The position numbers were made by a program, and so were the translations under genes. Below the pieces are notes generated by a model. The model was not told the DNA's origin. It worked only from the letters and a program-made list of their open reading frames with translations, and ran no database searches. Below, one piece after another: positions 1 through 7,390 of a stretch of DNA of 64,000 nucleotides (position 1 is its first letter; each line of letters begins with the position of its first letter). Source of the DNA: Breznakiella homolactica (GTDB lineage Bacteria > Spirochaetota > Spirochaetia > Treponematales > Breznakiellaceae). The stretch lies in contig NZ_CP067089.2 in assembly GCF_016616095.2 (NCBI RefSeq), positions 2,852,001 through 2,916,000 of the forward strand, read 5' to 3'.

Positions 1-110
1 GGCTGGCGCGTGTCCTCCGGACACGACGTATCGGCCTGCGGCCTCCAAAGTCGTTTTATACGAAAGACCCGGCGTTACCAGTACGCCCGGATGCTTTCCG
101 GCTTAACCGG
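1..110. repeat. Palindromic element, copy 0 (cut by window edge)
   Basis: This is the right half of an interspersed palindromic element. The loop core ggcctgcggcctc followed by caaagtcg (about 33-53) matches the reverse complement of the core in the copy at 191-411, and the neighbouring small hairpin cgtgtcc/ggacacg (about 8-25) is also shared. The right arm follows (about 54-70) and then acccggcgttacc, a stretch shared with the other copies. The left arm would lie before position 1. The right boundary is approximate. Confidence 0.6.
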
Positions 111-190
111 GTCGGTATGGGAGGATTGTCTGTTCAGGGCAGAGCGCCTGAGCCGGATCAGGCTCACCACTGCCGGAGCCCCCGCTAAGA

Positions 191-411
191 CAGGGCACCT
201 GCATTATTCACAGAGAACAGCACAGAAGCATGGTGTCGTACCGGTAACACGGGGTGTCGGACTACTGAGGGTATGAGCGACTTTCGAGGCCAAAGGCCGC
301 TGAGTCGTGTCCAAAGGACACGCGCCATACCCTCAGTAGTCCGACAGGCCCCCCGGAACCGGTATCTCCATGCTTCTGTGCTTGAAACTACGGTATAATG
401 CAGATACCCTG
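191..411. repeat. Palindromic element, copy 1
   Basis: A 221-bp near-palindrome. The ends are cagggcacctgcattat (191-207) and its imperfect inverse at 395-411 (15 of 17 match). An inner block around cacagaagcatgg is repeated inverted (about 220 and 370), and 20-bp arms at 256-275 and 326-345 are perfectly complementary. The 50-nt loop carries the family core gcgactttcgaggcc/ggccgctga plus a second hairpin cgtgtcc-aaa-ggacacg. It fills the gene-free DNA between copy 0 and the UPF0047 gene, and its right end supplies the TATAAT at 394-399 upstream of that gene. Confidence 0.85.
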
Positions 412-419
412 GACAGACC

Positions 420-836
420 ATGAAATCCTTTACAAAAGAACTGTGGTTCAACACCTCAAAAATGCGGGAGTTCATCAATATTACTCCCGAAGTCGACGCC
501 TTGCTCCGGGAATCGGGAATACAGGAAGGCCTGTGCCTGGTAAACGCGATGCACATAACATCGAGTATTTTTATCAATGATGATGAATCGGGGCTGCACC
601 ACGATTTCGATGTGTGGCTCGAAAAGCTCGCCCCCCATGAGCCGGTTTCATCCTACCGCCATAACAAGGGGGAAGAAAACGCCGATGCCCACATGAAGCG
701 CCAGATCATGGGCCGGGAAGTGGTTGTAGCCGTCACCGGGGGGCAGCTCCATTTCGGTCCCTGGGAGCAGATTTTTTACGGTGAATTCGACGGCCGCCGC
801 CGGAAGCGGATACTGGTAAAAATCATCGGGGAATAA
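420..836 (+). CDS. YjbQ / UPF0047 family protein
   Basis: The 138-residue product matches the YjbQ (UPF0047) family over its full usual length. Seen in the sequence: the N-terminal [19 protein letters not shown] block, the central [13 protein letters not shown] and YRHN segments with conserved histidines, and the C-terminal [28 protein letters not shown] signature. Some family members have weak thiamine-phosphate-synthase activity and are named secondary thiamine-phosphate synthase, but the physiological role is not settled, so only the family is called. The start is the ATG 9 nt after copy 1 of the palindromic element; no strong Shine-Dalgarno is visible and a TATAAT lies at 394-399. The stop codon abuts the next element at 837, so the gene sits alone between two palindromes. 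Confidence 0.88.
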   Translation: MKSFTKELWFNTSKMREFINITPEVDALLRESGIQEGLCLVNAMHITSSIFINDDESGLHHDFDVWLEKLAPHEPVSSYRHNKGEENADAHMKRQIMGREVVVAVTGGQLHFGPWEQIFYGEFDGRRRKRILVKIIGE

Positions 837-1049
837 CCGGGGCAGTCCCGGTAAACCGTGGAGATACAGACAGCGGAGCATGTGAAACCCGGATCGGGGG
901 TCCTGCCGTATAGCATGGGTTCTGGCTCCTCAGCGGCCTGCGGCCTCGAAAGTCGCTTAGAACCCATGCTATACGGCACCCCGCGTTACCGGTTTACACC
1001 ATGCTCCGCTGCCATTTCTGCAAGGGTAACTACGTTGGGACTGCCCCGG
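837..1049. repeat. Palindromic element, copy 2
   Basis: A 213-bp element with perfect 13-bp terminal inverted repeats ccggggcagtccc (837-849) and gggactgccccgg (1037-1049), an inner inverted block around cagcggagcatg, and perfect 19-bp arms at 905-923 and 959-977. The loop (924-958) holds the core in the orientation opposite to copy 1: cagcggcctgcggcctcg then aaagtcgc. It begins at the base after the stop codon of the UPF0047 gene and could act as that gene's terminator-like hairpin. Confidence 0.87.
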
Positions 1050-1060
1050 TATTGGGAGAG

Positions 1061-1284
1061 GGGCTCTGTGTGGGCGGATTGGTCAGGGCAGGGCACCTGC
1101 CTTAGCCACAGAGCGGAGGCAAAGAAGCATAGCCGGAAAGACAGCCAAACAGGGGAACCAGAAGTGGGGGTAGTGAAAGACCCGCGAAGTGGGGCTGGAG
1201 CCAGGGGTCGTGTCCTTCGGACACGCGCAGCCCTCCCGCGAAGGGGAACACAGAGCCGGCTTGTCAGACTCGGTGCGCCCCCGC
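1061..1284. repeat. Palindromic element, copy 3 (degenerate or hybrid)
   Basis: The rest of the 837-1284 gene-free stretch. It keeps a left-end-like block cagggcacctgc (about 1090), an aagaagcat block (about 1123) and the hairpin subcore gtcgtgtcc-ttc-ggacacgcgc (about 1206-1227), but the long paired arms are not evident. A short direct repeat, cccgcgaag, flanks the subcore. I read it as a decayed copy of the same family. The boundaries are guesses. Confidence 0.45.
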
Positions 1285-1974
1285 CTAATATGCGGAAAAG
1301 GGAATAATTTCGGTAATCTCCACCCGGAACCGGGCGGAAGCCGCCCACTGCCCCGCATCGATCCAGTATGACGGGAAAGCCGCCAGGGCGATAAACCCTT
1401 TCGCGGCTTTGGGCCGGTTGCGTTCCGTACCCTGGAGCAAGGCCCGGACCGCGGCTCTCCCGGCATCCTCCAGGACCTTCTTTTTTATTTCTATCCAATC
1501 ATCTTCATCCACGGGCATCCCAATGGGGCCGTAACCCACGGCCTGGGCGTTTTTAACGGTACCGGCCCGCCAGGATTGTATACGCCGCAGCTGGGCATCA
1601 TCCATCCGGTAGTCGGTCCAAAGGTAGAATTTCGAGCCCTTTACTTCCGCGTCGGTGGCCCGGAGCTTCGGGTCTCCGAACCGGACCGCGCCTTCCGGGT
1701 GGAGTTCAAAAAGCTCCGGAATACCCCTGGCCCGTTCTCCTATTTCATACTCAAAGGACCAGCCGTAAATCATGGCGGAATAGAACATCGCCGCTTCACT
1801 TAAAGCTCTGCGGTGGGTGGCGGCGGTATCCAGGGGATAGTAAACATCCATGTAGAACGGATATACCGGAGCCATTTCAACGGTTACCTGTCCCCGGAGA
1901 ACCTCCTGGCCGGAAACGGACAAGATACTATTGAGAAAAATTACACCTGTAAACAGGAAAATTTTACTTTTCAC
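1285..1974 (-). CDS. Exported protein of unknown function
   Basis: I do not recognise a family. From the GTG at 1974 the product is 229 residues and opens with a clear signal peptide, a basic start (V-K-S-K) then a hydrophobic run ending L-S-V-S-G-Q, so it should be periplasmic or surface-associated. The mature part is soluble, rich in aromatic residues and charges, with a Y-P-F-Y-M-D-V-Y-Y-P segment near the N terminus and a helical K-K-K-V-L-E-D-A-G-R-A-A-V-R-A-L stretch in the C-terminal half. An in-frame TTG at 2034 would add 20 residues ahead of the signal peptide and is disfavoured. Palindromic elements lie on both sides, and no operon partner is evident. Confidence 0.65.
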   Translation of the reverse strand: MKSKIFLFTGVIFLNSILSVSGQEVLRGQVTVEMAPVYPFYMDVYYPLDTAATHRRALSEAAMFYSAMIYGWSFEYEIGERARGIPELFELHPEGAVRFGDPKLRATDAEVKGSKFYLWTDYRMDDAQLRRIQSWRAGTVKNAQAVGYGPIGMPVDEDDWIEIKKKVLEDAGRAAVRALLQGTERNRPKAAKGFIALAAFPSYWIDAGQWAASARFRVEITEIIPFSAY

Positions 1975-2036
1975 CGATCCGTACCATCCGCCAACAACCG
2001 GGAATCGTCCCCCAATATCCAGCACTCCCGCCAAGG

Positions 2037-2209
2037 CAGGGCATCCGCATGATCTGTAAGAGACGGCGCTGAAGCATGGTGTTATTGCGTAACGCGGGGT
2101 GTCATATGAAAAGAAATACCGCCCTGCGGGATTTTTTTCATATGACGGGACCCCCGGAAATTATATCTCCATGCATCAGCGTTTAGTTACACATAATGCG
2201 GATACCCTG
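2037..2209. repeat. Palindromic element, copy 4
   Basis: A 173-bp copy. The ends are cagggcatccgcat (2037-2050) and ataatgcggataccctg (2193-2209), inverse of each other with few mismatches. An inner inverted block sits around gctgaagcatgg / ccatgcatcagc, and perfect 12-bp arms lie at 2101-2112 and 2135-2146. The loop is short (accgccctgcggga) and lacks most of the core seen in other copies. It lies between the rhomboid gene and the exported-protein gene. Confidence 0.82.
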
Positions 2210-2217
2210 CATTTTAA

Positions 2218-2850
2218 TTATCGGCGGCCTACCAGGGAATTCCAGGGATTTGCGCCGAAACGGATCAGGAAGTACAGCCAGGCGAAGGCGAAACCCGCGA
2301 GGTGGGTCAGGTGGGCGACACCGCTCTGAAGTCCAGTTATGGAAAAGATCAGCTCCAGCACGGTAAAAACCAGAACCATCACCGGAGCCCGCAGGGGCAG
2401 TATTCCCCAGATGTATATAATGGAATCGGGGAAAAAAACCGCGTAGGCGAGCTGGACCGCAAAAACAGCGCCGGAAGCGCCCATGAGGAAAATCCCGTAG
2501 GAACCGGTAACCAGATATACCACAAAAGAAAATACCCCGGCTAATATGCCTGTGGAAAAGTAAAAAAGCAGGAATTCCTTGCTGCCCATCTGGCGTTCCA
2601 CATGGCGGCCGAATATAAACAGGGCCAGCATGTTGAACAGAATGTGGGAAATCCCTCCATGGGTGAACATATAGGTGACGAACTGCCATACCCAGCCGTT
2701 GAGGATGGCCACGGGATTCAGGGCCAGATAAAAGGTGACATGCCTGTCCCGGAAAACCTGCTGGGCGAGGAATACGAGAATATTTATACCAATTAAATAG
2801 ATGACCACGTTGTCATACCGGTACCGGAAGGGCCTGCGCAACAATTTCAT
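2218..2850 (-). CDS. Rhomboid family intramembrane serine protease
   Basis: The 210-residue polytopic membrane protein carries the rhomboid signatures: an HxxxN motif (H69, N73, in SHILFN), the catalytic serine in G-A-S-G-A (S126), and the catalytic histidine in HLTHLAGF (H183). About six transmembrane helices are visible, the basic rhomboid fold. By family it cleaves transmembrane substrates within the membrane; the substrate cannot be told here. The start ATG at 2850 leads into a basic N terminus (K-L-L-R-R-P-F-R-Y-R). A palindromic element separates it from the upstream dihydrouridine synthase gene on the same strand. Confidence 0.93.
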   Translation of the reverse strand: MKLLRRPFRYRYDNVVIYLIGINILVFLAQQVFRDRHVTFYLALNPVAILNGWVWQFVTYMFTHGGISHILFNMLALFIFGRHVERQMGSKEFLLFYFSTGILAGVFSFVVYLVTGSYGIFLMGASGAVFAVQLAYAVFFPDSIIYIWGILPLRAPVMVLVFTVLELIFSITGLQSGVAHLTHLAGFAFAWLYFLIRFGANPWNSLVGRR

Positions 2851-2922
2851 ACTGTAAACATACGATTCTGCACGCTTCTGGTCAATGAAATAATCATGAG
2901 GGGGAGCAACGAGTCTATCAAG

Positions 2923-3088
2923 CCGGAAAGCACCCGGTTTTTACCGGGACTGCGGGGCCCGTCATGGAAAAGGGCGGATGGCGGTGCGTCGGCCTGCGGC
3001 CTCGAAAACCGCTCATCCTCCCTTTTCCATGACACCCGGCGCTACCGTTACGGCTCGGAGCTGCCCGGGTGACGGGGGCTGCTTCCGG
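2923..3088. repeat. Palindromic element, copy 5
   Basis: About 166 bp. Perfect 14-bp arms gtcatggaaaaggg (2961-2974) and cccttttccatgac (3020-3033) flank a loop with the core cggcctgcggcctcgaaaaccgc. The outer ends (ccggaaagcacccgg at 2923-2937 and its looser inverse at 3064-3088) are imperfect. It lies between the end of the dihydrouridine synthase gene and the start of the rhomboid gene. Confidence 0.75.
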
Positions 3089-3102
3089 ATGCGGCGGTTA
3101 TT

Positions 3103-4116
3103 TTATTTGATACTACGCAGCGGTATCCCCGCGTCCAGGAGAATACGGCGGTATTCTCCGATGGTTTCGGCCCGGACCAGGCTGTTCCGCAGACCAGCCC
3201 CGCCCGGTATACCCTTTGTATACGCGCAGAACTGCTTCCGCATTTCCCGGCAGGCGGTCCGCTCCCCTATGTCCTCGGCACTGAGCAATAGCTGACGGAA
3301 TCCGGTTTTAAGCCGTTCCGCAGGATCGGGCATCCGGTACGTCCCGGTACGGAGCAGCGAACGGGCGGCGGAAAATATAAAAGGGTTGCCCATAGCGCCC
3401 CGGGCGAACATAACCCCGGCGCACCGGGTTTCCCTGAGCATCCGTTCGCCGTCTTCCGGGGTAAAGAGGTCCCCAGAGCCGATTACCGGGACAGTAAGAC
3501 GGGAAGCCAGATCTCCGATATGATCCCAGTTGCTGACCCCGGAATAGATCTGAGCCCGGGTCCTGGGATGGAGCGCAACCAGGCTCACACCGGCTTCCAC
3601 GGCAATACGGCTGCTTTCCCGGTAATTAATAGAATCCGCGTCCCAGCCGGAACGCATTTTAACGGTCACCGGAACATTGCCGAGATAGTCCCGGGAAGCC
3701 CGGACCACCGCTTCAATAATCCGCCCAAGATTATCGGGATTCCGGGTTAACGCCGCGCCGGCGCCGGTTTTTACCACCTTTGTTACCGGGCAGCCGGCGT
3801 TGATATCCACGGCTTCCGGATGGTGGGGCGCAAGCAGGGCGGCCGCCCGGTACATATGTTCCGGATCCGCCCCGAAAAGCTGAATGGCATACTGTTTTTC
3901 GTTATCCGCCCGCCGGAGCAGGACCTCGGTTTTTGCGGAATCCCGGACCAGGGCCTCCGAGGATACAAGCTCGGTGCAGGTAAAGTCGGCCCCAAGATCC
4001 ACACAAACGGACCGGAAAGCCCGGTCGGAATATCCCGCCGTGGGCGCCAAAAACAGGTTCCCCGGTATTATAAGGGAACCTGCGGCTACTGGGCGGTATA
4101 GTGTATGGGATTCCAT
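3103..4116 (-). CDS. dus: tRNA-dihydrouridine synthase (DusB-like)
   Basis: An FMN-dependent tRNA-dihydrouridine synthase, which reduces uridines in the tRNA D-loop. Visible signatures: the N-terminal LAPTAGYSDRAFR strand, QLFGADPE, the active-site region DINAGCPVTKVV (Cys109) followed by GAGAAL, VTVKMRSGWD, the H-P-R-T-R-A-Q-I-Y-S-G segment, VIGSGDL and MFARGAMGNPFIF of the FMN phosphate site. At 337 residues it has normal family length. I chose the ATG at 4116 (MESHT) because the longer reading from 4221 adds an unlikely proline- and serine-rich leader and overlaps the tatD stop. It follows the TatD gene by 37 nt and is probably co-transcribed from the promoter at 4983-5011. Confidence 0.92.
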   Translation of the reverse strand: MESHTLYRPVAAGSLIIPGNLFLAPTAGYSDRAFRSVCVDLGADFTCTELVSSEALVRDSAKTEVLLRRADNEKQYAIQLFGADPEHMYRAAALLAPHHPEAVDINAGCPVTKVVKTGAGAALTRNPDNLGRIIEAVVRASRDYLGNVPVTVKMRSGWDADSINYRESSRIAVEAGVSLVALHPRTRAQIYSGVSNWDHIGDLASRLTVPVIGSGDLFTPEDGERMLRETRCAGVMFARGAMGNPFIFSAARSLLRTGTYRMPDPAERLKTGFRQLLLSAEDIGERTACREMRKQFCAYTKGIPGGAGLRNSLVRAETIGEYRRILLDAGIPLRSIK

Positions 4117-4153
4117 AATGCTGATGGCGAAACCGTGGTCTGCTGCCGAGGGA

Positions 4154-4930
4154 TTACTCGGCCGGAAGTCCGAAGAAACGGTTGGAGTTTTCCCACAGAA
4201 CGGCCGCCAGTTCTTCATCACCCATGTCCAGCATTTCCCCGAGGAAACGGGCGGTCATGGGCAGATACTTCGGCATATTCCGCTTACCCCGGTAATCCGC
4301 GGGAACCATAAAGGGGCTCTCCGATTCTATAAGGATCCGGTCTGCGGGAAGAACTCCTATTGTTTCATGGAGGTTCTTGGCATTCCGGTACGTCAGATTT
4401 CCGGCAAAGGAGAAATACAGGTTGAGATCCAGGGCTTTTTTGGCGTATTCGGCGTCCTCTGAATAGCAGTGCAGCACACCGCCCTTGGGCGGCAGCCGGT
4501 CTCTGAGGATATCCAGCACATCGCCGCCCGCTTCCCGGTTATGGATTATTACGGGAAGATCCAGCTTCGCAGCAAGATCAAGCTGGGTGATAAAAAGCTC
4601 TATCTGGGATTTCTTGTCCCCGAATTTCCGGTAATAGTCGAGACCTATTTCGCCAATAGCGACAATCCGCGGCAGCTGAACATTCTGTTCAATTGTCTGG
4701 ACCCAGTCCCGCCCGGGATTCTGGACCTCCGAAGGGGATACCCCTACCGCGTGGTAAACATTCGACGCGGATTTAAGGTTCTCATAAACCCCGGTAAAAT
4801 CATGGAGACTGTTGCAGATCGAAATAATCCGCGCAACAGAGGCCTGCCGGGCTTCCTGAATAACTATGAGTTGCTCAATAGGGTCATCACAAATGAGCCC
4901 TATGTGGGCGTGAGTATCAAAATACTGCAT
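4154..4930 (-). CDS. TatD family metal-dependent hydrolase
   Basis: A 258-residue TIM-barrel hydrolase of the TatD DNase family. The metal-ligand motifs are in order: DTHAHI (H7, H9), GEIGLDYY (E94), IIHNRE (H130) and HCYS (H154). The final motif, usually E-T-D-x-P with a metal-binding aspartate, reads I-E-S-E-S-P, so that position is E204 instead of Asp. Glutamate could still bind metal, but this is a departure from the family. Related enzymes are 3'-5' exonucleases or D-aminoacyl-tRNA deacylases; a housekeeping nuclease role is the safest reading. It is the first gene of a probable tatD-dus operon with a good upstream promoter. Confidence 0.9.
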   Translation of the reverse strand: MQYFDTHAHIGLICDDPIEQLIVIQEARQASVARIISICNSLHDFTGVYENLKSASNVYHAVGVSPSEVQNPGRDWVQTIEQNVQLPRIVAIGEIGLDYYRKFGDKKSQIELFITQLDLAAKLDLPVIIHNREAGGDVLDILRDRLPPKGGVLHCYSEDAEYAKKALDLNLYFSFAGNLTYRNAKNLHETIGVLPADRILIESESPFMVPADYRGKRNMPKYLPMTARFLGEMLDMGDEELAAVLWENSNRFFGLPAE

Positions 4931-4982
4931 TGCTTATTCCAAAAGAAATGTGATCAGATTTTTTCCAAACTGGATACTAATT

Positions 4983-5011
4983 AATATAACACAGCTTACC
5001 CCGGTCGTCAA
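4983..5011 (-). promoter_or_regulatory. Predicted sigma-70 promoter for tatD-dus
   Basis: Reading the minus strand, TTGACG (5011-5006) is separated by exactly 17 nt from TATATT (4988-4983). This gives a transcript start near 4976 and a leader of about 45 nt before the TatD ATG. Both boxes are close to consensus. Confidence 0.65.
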
Positions 5012-5165
5012 TTAAATGCCGAAAATGTCCCAGGGTATGCATAATTCATAGAAAAATATGATAAATATTGCAAAAATAATATCTGAATACATCAAATTAT
5101 GACAAAAGTCATATAGTTGATTACCATGTCTTGCGGCTTGCTTACTTTTACACCAATAGTAAATC

Positions 5166-5194
5166 TATGGGTAATAAATAGTTAAAAACCCATA
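5166..5194. promoter_or_regulatory. Inverted repeat in divergent regulatory region
   Basis: Perfect 7-bp arms tatgggt (5166-5172) and acccata (5188-5194) are separated by 15 AT-rich bases. It lies in the 4931-5369 gap between the divergent TatD and histidine kinase genes, about 175 nt ahead of the kinase. It could be an operator or a weak hairpin. No gene is seen in this gap. Confidence 0.35.
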
Positions 5195-5316
5195 TTTAAA
5201 AAACGTCCTTCAGGTCCATGGATTGTAATAGGGGTAAGAGCATGCTCAACAATATACCAGCATATTTCGATAATTCGGTAATATATCATAGAACAGACAA
5301 GGGGGTAAAGAGGGGC

Positions 5317-5336
5317 TTATTATTGCGACATAATAA
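5317..5336. promoter_or_regulatory. Candidate operator upstream of the two-component operon
   Basis: A 20-bp perfect palindrome made of 7-bp arms, TTATTAT-TGCGAC-ATAATAA, ending 33 nt before the kinase start. LuxR/NarL-type regulators bind short inverted repeats as dimers, so this is a plausible autoregulatory site for the response regulator encoded at 6701. The functional link is inference. Confidence 0.45.
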
Positions 5337-5369
5337 AAACTGCCGTTAAAAAAAGGGGTCGTAATCAAT

Positions 5370-6704
5370 ATGATGGAACGATTCAGGTCTTATCACCTTG
5401 CCCGGTATGCTCTGGTATTGGTAAACCTGATTACCATATTCTTCATGATTTTTGTTTTTATAAACACCACGGATCTTATCTGCAACGAAAACAACGCAAG
5501 AACCACCCTGATTCAGATACATACCGTTCCCCACAGAACCTATACGCTTCTGATATTGTCAGGAATAATCTCGGTTACCCTGGTGGTATCCCTCATATTC
5601 CGTGAAATCTTCAGGAAAAAGATGGGATACCTGCCGACATTTCTGTTCTGTGTGCTCGATGTACTGTTATGCCTGGGAATTCTCTTTCTGTTTGACTTTG
5701 ATTTCAAATATATCCTGTTTATACCCATCTCAAACGCGATCGCGTATCTGCCGGATAAAATCTCAAAAACCATTTTCACCTTAGTCTGCATTGTTGGGTA
5801 TATTTTTCTGGATTACCGGATCATCGGACTTAAGATCCCGCTGTTTTCAATCGACCAATATATCCAGTACAACAGTTCTCTTAACCAGGCGTACATTCTG
5901 GGAATGCGGAATCTGTTCTTTTCCGTGGGAGAGGTGTTTTTTATCGCCTTTCTCGTTATGGAAATGCAGAATATTCTTGATGAATCTTATAGAATTAATA
6001 AACTTAATAGAGAACTACAGGAAAGCAAGGATAAACTGGCGATCACCAACGCCCAGCTTCAACTCTATGCCGAAGAAGCGGAACGGGCTGCTATGCTCAA
6101 AGAACGGACCAGAACTGCCAGGGAGTTTCATGATACTATCGGGCATCACCTGACCGGAATAACCTACGGCTTATCAGCGGTGCTGGAACTTTTAAAGACA
6201 AAACCGGAATTGGTACCTGAAAAGATTAAACATTTAGCCCTGATGTCTGACCACTTATTGGATGATGTCAGGCTGTCCGTAAGCCTATTAAATCCCGATG
6301 TTTTGGAAGACGGAAATCTTCCCGCGGCATTGCAGAAAATGGTCGATGCCATAAATAAAACAGCCAACAATCTCAGTGTGGAGTTGATTTTCAACAGTCC
6401 AAATACTCAATTTCCGGCTGCGCTGGAAAAGACTATTTACCGCGTAGTTCAGGAAGGAATTACCAACGCTCTGCGCCACGGAAAGGCAACCCATATAAAA
6501 ATTGTTCTTCAGGAAGCTCAGAATATTCTGCATGTATGGATAACGGACAATGGCAAAGGCGATACAGCTATTACTGAAGGATTCGGATTAAAAAATATGC
6601 GGGAACGTATCAGTGAGCAGCATGGCACTTTGAAAATTACAACGGCTCCGGGCCAAGGAGTTACCCTGTATATCTTATTTCCTTTGGACGGAGGTGAATT
6701 ATGA
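5370..6704 (+). CDS. NarL-type sensor histidine kinase
   Basis: The 444-residue membrane kinase has about six hydrophobic segments in the first 200 residues and then a coiled-coil linker (about 205-245). The HisKA_3 dimerisation/phosphoacceptor motif A-R-E-F-H-D-T-I-G-H-H places the phospho-histidine at H254. The ATPase domain shows the N-box (VVQEGITNALRHG, N366), the G1 box DNGKG (393-397) and the G2 box GFGLKNM (404-410). There is no periplasmic domain of note, so sensing is through the membrane part or a partner. It overlaps the response regulator gene by 4 nt (ATGA), and the third gene encodes a solute-binding protein that may deliver the signal. A second ATG follows at 5373. Confidence 0.93.
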   Translation: MMERFRSYHLARYALVLVNLITIFFMIFVFINTTDLICNENNARTTLIQIHTVPHRTYTLLILSGIISVTLVVSLIFREIFRKKMGYLPTFLFCVLDVLLCLGILFLFDFDFKYILFIPISNAIAYLPDKISKTIFTLVCIVGYIFLDYRIIGLKIPLFSIDQYIQYNSSLNQAYILGMRNLFFSVGEVFFIAFLVMEMQNILDESYRINKLNRELQESKDKLAITNAQLQLYAEEAERAAMLKERTRTAREFHDTIGHHLTGITYGLSAVLELLKTKPELVPEKIKHLALMSDHLLDDVRLSVSLLNPDVLEDGNLPAALQKMVDAINKTANNLSVELIFNSPNTQFPAALEKTIYRVVQEGITNALRHGKATHIKIVLQEAQNILHVWITDNGKGDTAITEGFGLKNMRERISEQHGTLKITTAPGQGVTLYILFPLDGGEL

Positions 6705-7390
6705 TAAGAATTGTTATTGTGGATGACCAGGAAGTGATTAGGGACAGCCTGAATATTCTGCTGTCATCCCAGGAAGATTTTCAGATCGTCGGTATCGGCA
6801 AAGACGGATACGATGCTATCCGTTTGGTGGATACTCTGAAGCCGGATGTTGTTCTTCTCGATGTACGTATGCCCATAATTGACGGCGCAGAAGCAACATT
6901 AACGCTAAAGCACCGTTCGCCGTCATCATCGATAATTATTCTGACGACTTTTGATGATGACGAGTACGTACTCAAATCCATACGGAACGGCGCCTCGGGA
7001 TATCTTCTGAAAAGTTCCGATATGAATGAATTAGCCACGGCGATCAGGACGGTTAACGAAGGAGGCAGTCTCATGACACCCGGCGTAATGACAAAAGCGT
7101 TCCGTCTGTTTTCCGACCTGGCAAAGGAACGTACTCCGCCGAAGAGTGTCTATGCTCCTCAGGAGGACAAAGTCCAGATTCCGTCGAACATCTCGAGAAC
7201 GGAGATGCAGATAGTTACCTATATCGGCCAGGGACTTTCGAATAAGGAAATTGCCAAAGAACTTTCCCTCAGAGAAGGTACCGTAAGGAATTATATCTCA
7301 TCCATACTGCAGAAAACGGACCTTAGAGATCGTACTCAGGTGGCTATTTACGCCATCAAGAATGGATTGGTGGAGATTGATGAAAAATAA
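6701..7390 (+). CDS. LuxR/NarL family response regulator
   Basis: A 229-residue transcription factor. It has an N-terminal receiver domain with the acidic pair (D8, D9), phosphoacceptor D54 (VVLLDVRMP), a conserved Thr/Lys region (I-I-L-T-T-F-D-D and GASGYLLKS), and a C-terminal LuxR-type helix-turn-helix (about 163-222: S-R-T-E-M-Q-I-V then GLSNKEIAKELSLREGTVRNY). It starts inside the kinase stop codon and its own 3' end overlaps the next gene by 11 nt, so the three proteins are translationally coupled. Targets are unknown; the palindrome at 5317-5336 is a candidate. Confidence 0.95.
   Translation: MIRIVIVDDQEVIRDSLNILLSSQEDFQIVGIGKDGYDAIRLVDTLKPDVVLLDVRMPIIDGAEATLTLKHRSPSSSIIILTTFDDDEYVLKSIRNGASGYLLKSSDMNELATAIRTVNEGGSLMTPGVMTKAFRLFSDLAKERTPPKSVYAPQEDKVQIPSNISRTEMQIVTYIGQGLSNKEIAKELSLREGTVRNYISSILQKTDLRDRTQVAIYAIKNGLVEIDEK

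Noticed and set aside
858-1498. Several open frames of 60-170 codons on both strands across the repeat-rich DNA at 10-580 and 858-1498
   Set aside because: They run through the palindromic elements, have no ribosome-binding sites, and on opposite strands mirror each other because the DNA is palindromic.
1-3100. The repeats as a CRISPR array
   Set aside because: Spacing is irregular, elements are palindromic and 165-220 bp, genes lie between them, and there are no cas genes.
1-3100. The repeats as tRNA or structured riboswitch genes
   Set aside because: No cloverleaf or known aptamer core is visible; the structure is a simple long hairpin repeated at unrelated genes.
3520-4984. Plus-strand open frames opposite dus and tatD
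   Set aside because: Antisense shadows of two well-supported enzymes with GC-rich codons.
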